From the NCBI GenBank assembly GCA_019912665.1, contig JAIOIE010000018.1:186001-250000 (forward strand): a stretch of 64,000 bases of DNA. The letters run 5' to 3'. The translations under genes and the position numbers were made by a program. This document shows, in pieces, positions 1 through 7,082 of this stretch. Positions within the stretch are counted from its first letter, which is position 1; every line of letters begins with the position of its first letter. The DNA is from Deltaproteobacteria bacterium. GTDB taxonomy: Bacteria; Desulfobacterota; GWC2-55-46. The notes under the pieces were generated by a model. It was not told where the DNA came from. It made no database searches and saw nothing but the letters and a program-made list of their open reading frames with translations.

Positions 1-77
1 GCCCTGTAGCCCTTGGCGGCCTTTAGTACCTTCTTCCTCTTCTTCTTGGCGTTGACGCCTCTTTTGACCCTCGGCAT
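1..77 (-). CDS. rplT: 50S ribosomal protein L20, N-terminal fragment (cut by window edge)
   Basis: The first 25 codons of L20 are visible on the minus strand, beginning MPRVKRGVNAKKK and continuing into the basic stretch KVLKAAKGY that is typical of the L20 N-terminal extension reaching into 23S rRNA. The rest lies beyond the left edge. It follows rpmI after a 114-nt gap, the conserved infC-rpmI-rplT order. In other bacteria L20 represses this operon by binding its mRNA. No such site is proven here. Confidence 0.93.
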   Translation of the reverse strand, partial: MPRVKRGVNAKKKRKKVLKAAKGYR

Positions 78-191
78 AACTGCTCCTTGACTGGTAATTT
101 CATGCGGCGGTGCGATTGCATACCGACCTACGGCCCTGCGCCCGCCTTTATTCGTTATCGGCCCTGCCGCTTTCAAGCAGGGCGAAGCCCC

Positions 192-389
192 TTAGCCGTA
201 AGGCAGGAGCTTCTTTATCGAGTCCTCGTGCGTGCCGGAGATGAGGTCGGATTTCCTGAGCACCCTCTTGGCCTTGCTGGCCTTGCTCGTGAGGATGTGC
301 CTCATGCCGGATTTCATCCTCTTGACCTTGCCTGTGCCGGTTATCTTGAACCTCTTCGCGGCACCCTTGTTCGTCTTAAGCTTGGGCAT
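192..389 (-). CDS. rpmI: 50S ribosomal protein L35
   Basis: A 65-residue, strongly basic protein with the L35 hallmarks: an MPKLKTNKGAAKRFK start, a TGTGKVKR segment, and the RHILTSK motif followed by lysine/arginine-rich sequence. Length matches the family (about 65 residues). L35 is a small protein of the large ribosomal subunit. It starts six nucleotides after the infC stop and is followed by rplT, so the three are one translation operon and may be translationally coupled. Nothing is unusual in the protein. Confidence 0.97.
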   Translation of the reverse strand: MPKLKTNKGAAKRFKITGTGKVKRMKSGMRHILTSKASKAKRVLRKSDLISGTHEDSIKKLLPYG

Positions 390-395
390 TGCCTT

Positions 396-974
396 CTATT
401 CCTCCTGTGTCCTGGCCCCTGCGTCCTGGGCCGTTTCCGTCTTTACCGGCTTCTCGGCCTTCTGCGGGGCCGGCGCCAATATCATGCTCATGTTCCGGCC
501 CTCGAGCCTGGGCGACGACTCGATGACCGCCAGGTCCTTGACCTCTTCGGCCACCCTCTTGAGCATCCCCATGCCGAGCTCCGTATGCGTTATCTCGCGG
601 CCCCTGAAGATGATGGTGACCTTTACCTTGTCGCCCTCGCTCAGGAACCTCTTTATGTTCCGGAGCTTGAACTGGAAATCGTGCTCCCCGGTCTTGCCCC
701 GGAGCTTCATCTCCTTGATGCTGATGACGGTCTGCTTCTTCTTGGCTTCCTTGGCCTTCTTGCTCGTCTGGTACTTGAACTTGCCGTAGTCCATTATGCG
801 GCAGACCGGCGGGACCGCGGTCGGGGCCACCTCTACGAGGTCGAGCCCGACGCTCTCGGCTGCCGCGAGCGCGTCCCTCGTGGCCATGACCCCGAGCTGG
901 TTGCCCTCGGCGTCAATTACCCTGACCTGCGGGACCCTTATCATCCTGTTTATTCTCGTGGTATCCTTTGCTAT
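396..974 (-). CDS. infC: translation initiation factor IF-3, AUA start
   Basis: IF-3 binds the 30S subunit and proofreads start-codon choice. The protein has the N-domain (RVIDAEGNQLGVM, DYGKFKYQ), the lysine-rich linker, and the C-domain (FQFKLRNIKRFL, RGREITHTE). The first in-frame ATG (944) would remove the conserved N-terminal segment ending RINR. The reading frame continues upstream as AKDTTRINR and reaches an ATA codon at 974, preceded six nucleotides away by an almost perfect Shine-Dalgarno. The frame is closed by TGA three codons further upstream. I therefore place the start at AUA, giving 192 residues. A non-canonical start is how IF-3 autoregulates in Escherichia coli (AUU there). 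Flanked by thrS and rpmI. Confidence 0.93.
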   Translation of the reverse strand: MAKDTTRINRMIRVPQVRVIDAEGNQLGVMATRDALAAAESVGLDLVEVAPTAVPPVCRIMDYGKFKYQTSKKAKEAKKKQTVISIKEMKLRGKTGEHDFQFKLRNIKRFLSEGDKVKVTIIFRGREITHTELGMGMLKRVAEEVKDLAVIESSPRLEGRNMSMILAPAPQKAEKPVKTETAQDAGARTQEE

Positions 975-980
975 GAAAAA

Positions 981-989
981 TCACCCCCT
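981..989 (-). promoter_or_regulatory. strong Shine-Dalgarno deciding the AUA start of infC
   Basis: On the minus strand the sequence AGGGGGTGA lies six nucleotides before the ATA codon at 974. It matches the extended anti-SD complement (AGGAGGTGA) at all but one position. No comparable site precedes the downstream ATG at 944. This supports AUA as the initiation codon. Confidence 0.8.
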
Positions 990-1056
990 AACTATTTCGG
1001 GCCTGTGCTGCTTTAACGCATTGAAAAATCAGTAAGCCGGGAAGCTTCCCTCCCGG

Positions 1057-2985
1057 TCAGCCCGCCTGAACCGCGGGCCTGTTCTCGGCCTTTATGACAG
1101 TAAGGAACTCCTCTATTGTCATCGGCGGAAGAGTTGCCCCTCCCCGGAGTCTCGGGGATACCTGCCTCGACTCGGTCTCCTTGTCGCCTATGACGAGCTG
1201 GTAGGGGACCTTCCGTAGCTGCGCCTCTCTCACCTTGAAGCCGAGCTTCTCGTTTCTTATGTCGAGCTCCGCCCTTATGCCCTCGGCCTTGAGCCTCTTA
1301 TGGACCTCGCCGGCGAAGTCGTCGTTCCTTTCGGTCACGGTCAGGACTATCGCCTGGACCGGCGCGAGCCAGACCGGGAAAGCGCCGGCATAGTGCTCTA
1401 CAAGGCAGCCGAAGAAACGTTCAAGCGACCCCATGAGCGCCCTGTGTATCATTATGGGCCTGCTCTCGCCGCCATTCTCGTCCCTGTACGTGACGTCGAA
1501 CCTCTCGGGAAGGTTGAAGTCGACCTGTATGGTCGAGCACTGCCATGCCCTTCCGAGGACATCCTTTATCTTTATGTCTATCTTCGGGCCGTAGAAGACC
1601 CCCTCGCCCGGGTCTATGCTGTATTTCAATCCCTGGGATTCGAGCGCGCCCTTAAGGGCGGACTCGGCCTTCGCCCAGTTCTCGAGGCTCCCGACGTACT
1701 TCTCGGGCCTGGTGCTCAAGTATATATCAAATTCGCTGAATCCAAAAGAATTTAATACAAAAAGGGTAAATTTCAGGACCCCCTTTATCTCGTCCTCGAG
1801 CTGATTCGGGGTCATGAATATGTGCGCGTCGTCCTGGGTGAAGCCCCTGACCCTCAAAAGCCCGTGCAGAGCGCCGGAGCGCTCGTATCTGTATACCGTG
1901 CCGAGCTCCGCGTAGCGTATGGGCAGGTCCCTGTAGCTACGGAGCTGGCTCTTGTATATGCTTATGTGGAACGGGCAGTTCATGGGCTTGACTATATAGT
2001 CCTGCCCCTCGACGTCCATGGGAGAAAAGAGGCTCTCCCTGTAGAAATCCCAGTGCCCGCTCGTCTTCCAGAGGCCCACCTGCGCTATATGCGGGGTGTA
2101 TATTATCGAGTAATCGGCCTTTACGTGCTCGGCCTTCCAGAAGTCCTCGATGAGCCTTCTGACTGTAGCGCCGTTCGGGTGCCAGAGGACCAGGCCCGAG
2201 CCTATGTCCTCCCCGGTCGAGAAAAGGTCCAGCTCTTTCCCGAGCTTCCTGTGGTCCCTCCTCTTCGCCTCCTCGAGCCTCTCAAGATGCGCCTTAAGGT
2301 CCTCTTTCCTGGCGAAGGCCGTGCCGTAGACCCTCTGGAGCATCTTCCTTTTCTCGTCGCCCCTCCAATAGGCCCCGGCGGCGCCGGTGAGCTTAAAGGC
2401 CTTTATCCAGCCCGTGGAGGGGAGGTGCGGCCCCCTGCAGAGGTCCACGAAACCCGAGTGCCTGTAAAGGCTCACCTCGCCCTCGGGAAGCTCCCGTATT
2501 ATCTCTTCCTTGTATATCTCGCCCATTCCGGAGAAGAGCTTCAAGGCCTCTTCCCTGGAAACCGCCTCCCTCGTGAACGGGTGGTCGCCCTTAATTATCT
2601 CCCCCATCCTCTTTTCGATCTTCTCGATGTCCTCGGGGGTGAAGGGCCGGTCGACTTCGAAATCGTAGTAGAAGCCGTCCTCGATGGCCGGGCCTATCGC
2701 TATCCTGGCCTCTTTATAAAGCGACTTCACGGCCTCTGCCATGACGTGCGCGGCGGAGTGGCGTAGCACCTCAAGACCATCGGGAGAATCGAGAGTCACG
2801 GGCTCGACCTTCAGGGCCCCGTTCCCGGATCCGAGAGGGGACTTAAGGTCCTTTGCCGCGCCGTCCACCCTGGCTGCCACGGTCTTTTTCAGAAGGTCCC
2901 TGTCATGGGCCTTCAGGACCTCGAAGAGGCTCGCCTCTGGGGCGAATTCCAACTCGTCACCGGTCGGGAAAATCACTTTTGCCAT
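1057..2985 (-). CDS. thrS: threonyl-tRNA synthetase
   Basis: Charges tRNA-Thr with threonine in the cytoplasm. The roughly 642 residues contain the whole bacterial architecture: an N-terminal TGS domain (about 1-62), an editing domain with the HSAAHVMAEA motif (about 75-230), and a class II catalytic core with the zinc-binding MNCPFHI segment and motif 3 around RALMGSLERF. The C-terminal anticodon-binding domain starts near VQAIVLTVTE. Start is the ATG at 2985; a TTG lies directly before it. The gene is upstream of infC with an 80-nt gap, the usual thrS-infC-rpmI-rplT order. The nearest clear promoter upstream is the one in front of the tRNA-Val gene, so tRNA and thrS may share a transcript. 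Confidence 0.97.
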   Translation of the reverse strand: MAKVIFPTGDELEFAPEASLFEVLKAHDRDLLKKTVAARVDGAAKDLKSPLGSGNGALKVEPVTLDSPDGLEVLRHSAAHVMAEAVKSLYKEARIAIGPAIEDGFYYDFEVDRPFTPEDIEKIEKRMGEIIKGDHPFTREAVSREEALKLFSGMGEIYKEEIIRELPEGEVSLYRHSGFVDLCRGPHLPSTGWIKAFKLTGAAGAYWRGDEKRKMLQRVYGTAFARKEDLKAHLERLEEAKRRDHRKLGKELDLFSTGEDIGSGLVLWHPNGATVRRLIEDFWKAEHVKADYSIIYTPHIAQVGLWKTSGHWDFYRESLFSPMDVEGQDYIVKPMNCPFHISIYKSQLRSYRDLPIRYAELGTVYRYERSGALHGLLRVRGFTQDDAHIFMTPNQLEDEIKGVLKFTLFVLNSFGFSEFDIYLSTRPEKYVGSLENWAKAESALKGALESQGLKYSIDPGEGVFYGPKIDIKIKDVLGRAWQCSTIQVDFNLPERFDVTYRDENGGESRPIMIHRALMGSLERFFGCLVEHYAGAFPVWLAPVQAIVLTVTERNDDFAGEVHKRLKAEGIRAELDIRNEKLGFKVREAQLRKVPYQLVIGDKETESRQVSPRLRGGATLPPMTIEEFLTVIKAENRPAVQAG

Positions 2986-3097
2986 CAAAAACCTATGCCC
3001 GGCTCCGTTTCTGTGAAATCAACAAAAGGCACCACCCGCCACAAACGGCAATGTAATAGCGTCTGCCGCCGTGGTGCATGATACCTTGGATAGCAAA

Positions 3098-3173
3098 TGG
3101 TAGGCACGGGCGGTTTCGAACCGCCGACCTCTACCGTGTCAAGGTAGCGCTCTACCCCTGAGCTACGCGCCTA
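3098..3173 (-). tRNA. tRNA-Val (anticodon GAC), CCA encoded
   Basis: The minus strand folds into a complete cloverleaf. The acceptor stem is TAGGCGC against GTGCCTA, with one G-T pair. The D arm is TAGCTCAGGGGTAGAGC. The anticodon stem CTACC/GGTAG encloses loop TTGACAC, giving anticodon GAC. The T arm is GGCGG/CCGCC with TTCGAAA. The 3' CCA is encoded. It reads GUC/GUU valine codons. It lies between the histidine kinase and thrS, about 110 nt upstream of thrS, with a strong promoter just upstream. Confidence 0.96.
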
Positions 3174-3299
3174 TGGAATTCCCAGCTTTCAACAGTCCTG
3201 AATGAAGCCTGCAAGGCGTCCCTGAAGCCGGCCTATCCAGGACAGAACCTCCCCGGGCCTCGGAGCGAATCCGGGGGGGAAATGAACATAGAACCTGAA

Positions 3300-3328
3300 T
3301 ATATAAACATTTTTAAAGATTTTGTCAA
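3300..3328 (-). promoter_or_regulatory. sigma-70-type promoter for tRNA-Val (and perhaps thrS)
   Basis: The minus strand carries TTGACA (3323-3328), a 17-nt spacer and TATATA (3300-3305). The -35 is perfect and the -10 scores 5 of 6. Expected transcription start is near 3293, about 120 nt before the mature tRNA 5' end. Confidence 0.7.
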
Positions 3329-3332
3329 GACA

Positions 3333-3361
3333 GATTATGGCCGCAAGGCCCTTCCATAATC
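3333..3361. repeat. perfect inverted repeat abutting the tRNA promoter
   Basis: Arms GATTATGG (3333-3340) and CCATAATC (3354-3361) are perfectly complementary. On the plus strand the interior adds a short GGCC/GGCC stem with a GCAA loop. It starts five nucleotides upstream of the -35 of the tRNA promoter and lies downstream of the histidine kinase stop. It has no T-run, so it is a poor intrinsic terminator. An upstream operator, or an RNA 3' end stabiliser for the kinase mRNA, is equally possible. The rest of the 3174-3480 gap shows no gene. Confidence 0.5.
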
Positions 3362-3480
3362 CGTCCTTGAGATTCGCCTTATATATTAACAAAAACGGTA
3401 CATCCGATAAACCATTTTATTCCGGCCCGCGGACCTGGATTCAGATTATATTCAAGGTATTTTGCCGCAGGCTGCCATTT

Positions 3481-6303
3481 TCAAAGGGCGCTGCCCCCCT
3501 CGCCCTCGCCAGGAAAAGCGGCCTTCGGGATGGTGAAATGGAAACTTGAGCCCGCTCCAGGCTCAGACTCCACCCATATGCGTCCTTCGTGCCTCTCGAC
3601 CACTTTCTTTGATATCGCAAGCCCAAGGCCGGTCCCAGGGTACTCCGGCCCGTGGAGCCGCTGGAAGAGGTCGAATACCTTGTCCAGATGCGCCGGATCT
3701 ATCCCTATCCCGTTATCGGCCACGGTGAAGACCCATTCATTTTCCCCCTCCACGGCAAAGACCCGTATCTCCGGCCTCCGGGTCTTGTCACGGAACTTCA
3801 TCGCGTTCGCCAGAAGGTTCTGGAAGACCTGCGAGAGCTGGACCGGGTCTGCCATTACCCTCGGTAGCTCGCCCTTATCAATAACCGCCCGCGACTCCCT
3901 TATCGCGACCGTGAGGTTTTCGAGGACTTCCTCAAGCACCTTTCCGGTGTCGACCGGCTCGAAAGGCCGCGCCTGGGTCGTCACGCGCGAATATTCGAGG
4001 AGGTCGTCTATTATCCTCTGCATCCTGACCGCCCCGGAAGAGGCGAACGCTATCCGTTTCCTGGCTTCCTCGTCGAGGCTTCCCGCGTACTTCCTCTCGA
4101 TAAGCCTCAGGTACCCGTCTATCATCCTGAGCGGCTCTTTCAGGTCATGTGAAACGATATACGCGAAATTCTGAAGCTCGGCGTTGCTCCTTTCAAGCTC
4201 CTTTGCGTAGGACCTCGTCTCCCTGAAGAGGCGGGCGATGGATATGGCGAGCGCGGCCCTGTCCGCGAGGTCCTGGAGAAGGAGCATCTCCGTCGGGGTG
4301 AACGATTCGCCCTTCTTCGGCCTGAAGCATGCGATGAGCCCGATGACCCTCCCCTCGGAGCGGAGCGGCGTTACGAGCGCGCTAGTTATCCCGAGGCGCT
4401 CCATCACCGTGCGGTATTCGGGCCGGATGGTCTTCCATATCTCCTCTGGCGACCCGAAAGAGAGTTGCCGGCCCTCGCTCACCACCCTGCCGCCGACCCC
4501 CTTGTCGGAACGCTGCGGGTTGGCGGCTATGAACTCCTTAAGCTCCTCCCGGAGCCCCTTTTCCACGTGATAGACCGCGACCGGCTCGAGCCATTTCCCG
4601 TCCGCTGAAAGGAGCCTTATGATGCAGGGCACCCTCATGAGGTCTCCTATGTACTTCGCTATCGTGTCCAGCACGCCCTGATAGTCGGTCACCACATTGG
4701 CCATCGCGTCCGAGAGCTCGGAGAGCGCCCTGGACCCCTCGGCCTCCCTCCTCACTTCTTCCGCCCTCTTAAGCTCGGTAATATCCAGCATGGTCCCTGA
4801 GATGACATCCCTCAGGACGGTCGCGCTCATGAGAATTGTCTTCGCCTCCCCTGTCCTCGTAAGCATCTCGACCTCAAGGGCCTCGACGCTCCCCGTTTCA
4901 CTGAGCATCTTTAGGAACTCCTCCCTTGCAGCCGGGTCCCTGTATCTCTGGAGCGACCCCTCCCGCATCATCTCCTCGGCCGAGTCGAAATCGAATATCC
5001 GGGCGAGGGCAGCGTTCGCGAAGAGCAGGTCGCCTTCGAAGTTCGACCTGAATATTCCGGCTAGCGAGGTGTCGACCAGGTTCCTGTACTTGGTCTCGGA
5101 GAGCCTCAGGGCCTCTATCGCCCGTATCCTTTCAGCCGTTTCCCTGGCGAGTTCGTCCCTTGAGGCGGTAACTTTCTTCAGGTCCCCGGCCATCTTGTCG
5201 AAGGACCTTGAGAGCGCGGCCAGCTCGTCTCGACCGGCAATCCCGACCCTGTAGTCGAGGTTGCCGGTCGCGAACTCCTCCGCGCCTTTCCTGAGCTCGT
5301 CTATCGGCCTCGTGATCGCGAGCGCGGTGGAATAGGATATGAATATCGCAACCACGGCCACGCTCAAGCCGACCAGCAGGATTATGTAGTTCACGTATTT
5401 AAGCGGTGCTACGGCATAGGACTCATCCTGCTCGACGACGAGCGCCCACCTGGGCCCGTCCTGGATATTCATGCACTCGGACGCGCCCCAGACGTTTTTC
5501 CCGATCTTGTCGACCCACATGCCGAATGCGTCATTCGACCTGGCCAGGCATTCCTCGACCGGGAAGGACGAGACCCTTTCCGAAAGCGGCGCGATCTCCG
5601 GCGCCTTCCTCGAGCTCGTGAGAAGGAGCCCCTCCTGGTTCACAATGAAGATATCGACCCCGGCCCGACTTTCTATTTCTGACGGCTCGTCGCCGAGCCG
5701 TTCGAGCCTTTCGCCGGTCACAAGCTCGTCCGCAAGGGTTATGCTGTACCCGTTCATCAGCACCCCCACCACCTCTCCGCCGCTCCTTACGGGCGCGGAT
5801 ACCGGTATGTAATAATGGGGCCGTCCGGCATGGTAATGGAGGCTCGCGTCCTGTATGTTGCTCTTTTGAAGTCCGGTCCTGAAATAGGGTTCCTCGCTCT
5901 CGTCCCTGCCGATGAACCCGGGGTCCGTGCTAGCGACGACCCTCCCTGAAAGGTCAAACAGGTGTATCTCTATTATCTCCTCATCCAGGGGGCGTTTCTC
6001 CGCGTTGAGATACTCTCCGAGAGACCTCCCTTCTCTCGATATTTCAGCCGTTCCCATCCCGCGCATACTCGCGAGCGTCCCGGCGATAATGCTGTCCGAT
6101 GCGAAGATCTCAACCCTTTCCTTTTTGGTCTGCAGAAACTCCAGGAGTTGTGCTTTTTTCACTACGGCAATTGAGCCCAGGGTTGAGAGGGTGTTCCTTT
6201 CTATGTACCTTCTGCCGTTCTCGAGAAGCAAAAGCCCTATGAAAACGGCCGGTATGAGCGAAAAGGCGAGGAATATGATTATCAGCCGGGCCTTTATGCT
6301 CAT
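3481..6303 (-). CDS. membrane sensor histidine kinase (Cache-HAMP-PAS-GAF-HisKA-HATPase)
   Basis: About 940 residues. TM1 lies near 7-27, followed by a periplasmic Cache-like domain (about 30-300), TM2 near 305-328 and HAMP to about 380. A PAS domain (about 400-515, starting SETKYRNLVD) and a GAF domain (about 540-690) follow. HisKA carries SHDLKEPLR with phospho-acceptor His near 719. HATPase_c has the N box near 833, DNGIGI near 866 and GTGLGLA near 892. No receiver domain is present and no response regulator is encoded nearby, so its partner is elsewhere. The ATG at 6303 overlaps the stop of the upstream membrane gene (ATGA), favouring this start over a longer frame that would run into that gene. 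The signal sensed is unknown. Confidence 0.92.
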   Translation of the reverse strand: MSIKARLIIIFLAFSLIPAVFIGLLLLENGRRYIERNTLSTLGSIAVVKKAQLLEFLQTKKERVEIFASDSIIAGTLASMRGMGTAEISREGRSLGEYLNAEKRPLDEEIIEIHLFDLSGRVVASTDPGFIGRDESEEPYFRTGLQKSNIQDASLHYHAGRPHYYIPVSAPVRSGGEVVGVLMNGYSITLADELVTGERLERLGDEPSEIESRAGVDIFIVNQEGLLLTSSRKAPEIAPLSERVSSFPVEECLARSNDAFGMWVDKIGKNVWGASECMNIQDGPRWALVVEQDESYAVAPLKYVNYIILLVGLSVAVVAIFISYSTALAITRPIDELRKGAEEFATGNLDYRVGIAGRDELAALSRSFDKMAGDLKKVTASRDELARETAERIRAIEALRLSETKYRNLVDTSLAGIFRSNFEGDLLFANAALARIFDFDSAEEMMREGSLQRYRDPAAREEFLKMLSETGSVEALEVEMLTRTGEAKTILMSATVLRDVISGTMLDITELKRAEEVRREAEGSRALSELSDAMANVVTDYQGVLDTIAKYIGDLMRVPCIIRLLSADGKWLEPVAVYHVEKGLREELKEFIAANPQRSDKGVGGRVVSEGRQLSFGSPEEIWKTIRPEYRTVMERLGITSALVTPLRSEGRVIGLIACFRPKKGESFTPTEMLLLQDLADRAALAISIARLFRETRSYAKELERSNAELQNFAYIVSHDLKEPLRMIDGYLRLIERKYAGSLDEEARKRIAFASSGAVRMQRIIDDLLEYSRVTTQARPFEPVDTGKVLEEVLENLTVAIRESRAVIDKGELPRVMADPVQLSQVFQNLLANAMKFRDKTRRPEIRVFAVEGENEWVFTVADNGIGIDPAHLDKVFDLFQRLHGPEYPGTGLGLAISKKVVERHEGRIWVESEPGAGSSFHFTIPKAAFPGEGEGGSAL

Positions 6304-6935
6304 CTCCGCGCCCCCGGTATGATGAAAAGGCAAATCCCGATCAAGACAAATAATATTGAGGTCGGGATTGCCATCGCGCCGCTTAAGCCAGGGAAGAAAA
6401 AATAGAGACGCGGCATATCGAGAAGATAGCCCATGAGAGCGGAAAGGCCCGTAAGCGCGATAAATGCGCCGAAGGACCTGAACCACCAGGGGAGGACCCT
6501 TTGCCTGAAGAGCACGGCTATGGCAAGGGCCGAAATCAGTATGAAATCCAGCATGGTCGCTATGGAAGGCACGCCAGGCACCTCGGTCATGACCGCGGAC
6601 GGGTCCTCCATTACGAACAGGGCCTCTACCCCGGCCTCAAGGCCGAATAACGCTGAAGCGAGGAGCGTGGACATGAGAAGAAGTATTACGAGGGTCGAAA
6701 TCGGGAGCGCCACCTGCGCCCCGGACATCTCGCCTCTGGCAGCTTCGGAAAAATAGTAAAGGACCACTCCGCTAAGGAGGAACGAGAGGGCGGTAGAGAA
6801 CTTCATTGTCACGTAGCCGGGGGCCAGCGTCTTCAAAAATTCCACTCCCAGCCACCAGGCTGACATCTCGATGAGGCCGCCCGCCGCGACCACGATTGAT
6901 ATGGCCTTTGCCGCCCTGAGCCTGTCGATGCCCAT
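6300..6935 (-). CDS. integral membrane protein, MASE-like sensor domain without kinase
   Basis: A 211-residue protein made almost wholly of six or more hydrophobic helices, for example AISIVVAAGGLIEMSAWWLG, TALSFLLSGVVLYY and ILFVLIGICLFII. The TALSFLLSG segment resembles the MASE-type membrane sensor modules usually fused to histidine kinases or diguanylate cyclases. Here it stands alone, and its stop overlaps the ATG of the histidine kinase, implying coupled translation and probably a shared complex. ATG at 6935 is preceded by AAGGAGAGG. A GTG directly before it is an alternative start. Function is inferred only from topology and context. Confidence 0.8.
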   Translation of the reverse strand: MGIDRLRAAKAISIVVAAGGLIEMSAWWLGVEFLKTLAPGYVTMKFSTALSFLLSGVVLYYFSEAARGEMSGAQVALPISTLVILLLMSTLLASALFGLEAGVEALFVMEDPSAVMTEVPGVPSIATMLDFILISALAIAVLFRQRVLPWWFRSFGAFIALTGLSALMGYLLDMPRLYFFFPGLSGAMAIPTSILFVLIGICLFIIPGARR

Positions 6936-6946
6936 CACCTCTCCTT

Positions 6947-6999
6947 ATACAGTCTCCGTGTCTCCAGGTTCGGCCGCCTCCAATATAAAAAGACTGTAT
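6947..6999 (-). promoter_or_regulatory. leader inverted repeat ending at the ribosome binding site
   Basis: ATACAGTCT and AGACTGTAT (9-bp arms at 6991-6999 and 6947-6955) flank a 35-nt loop in the 5' leader of the sensor/kinase operon. The second arm ends immediately before the AAGGAG Shine-Dalgarno. A TTGACA lies further upstream (7011-7016), but I see no well-spaced -10. The repeat could be an RNA hairpin modulating translation or a protein site. Confidence 0.45.
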
Positions 7000-7023
7000 G
7001 CAGACCGTTTTGTCAATGGCCGC

Positions 7024-7052
7024 AAACAAAAAAGCCCGCCTGATGGCGGGCC
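7024..7052 (-). terminator. intrinsic terminator of the type II secretion operon
   Basis: On the minus strand GCCCGCC-ATCA-GGCGGGC is followed by TTTTTTGTTT, 30 nt after the gspD stop. A textbook rho-independent terminator closing the gsp operon. Confidence 0.9.
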
Positions 7053-7082
7053 TTTACCGTTCCGGATTTTACGGCTCAGCTC

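Noticed and set aside
87-1016. Long plus-strand open frame opposite rpmI and infC
   Set aside because: Antisense shadow of conserved ribosomal genes; composition (Leu/Arg/Gly/Pro rich) shows no protein family. The same applies to plus-strand frames at 1822-2766, 22499-23224, 30106-30951, 31208-32128 and 41756-42844.
6304-6486. N-terminal 61-residue extension of the histidine kinase
   Set aside because: It runs inside the upstream membrane protein gene in another frame; the ATGA overlap at 6303 gives a normal kinase start.
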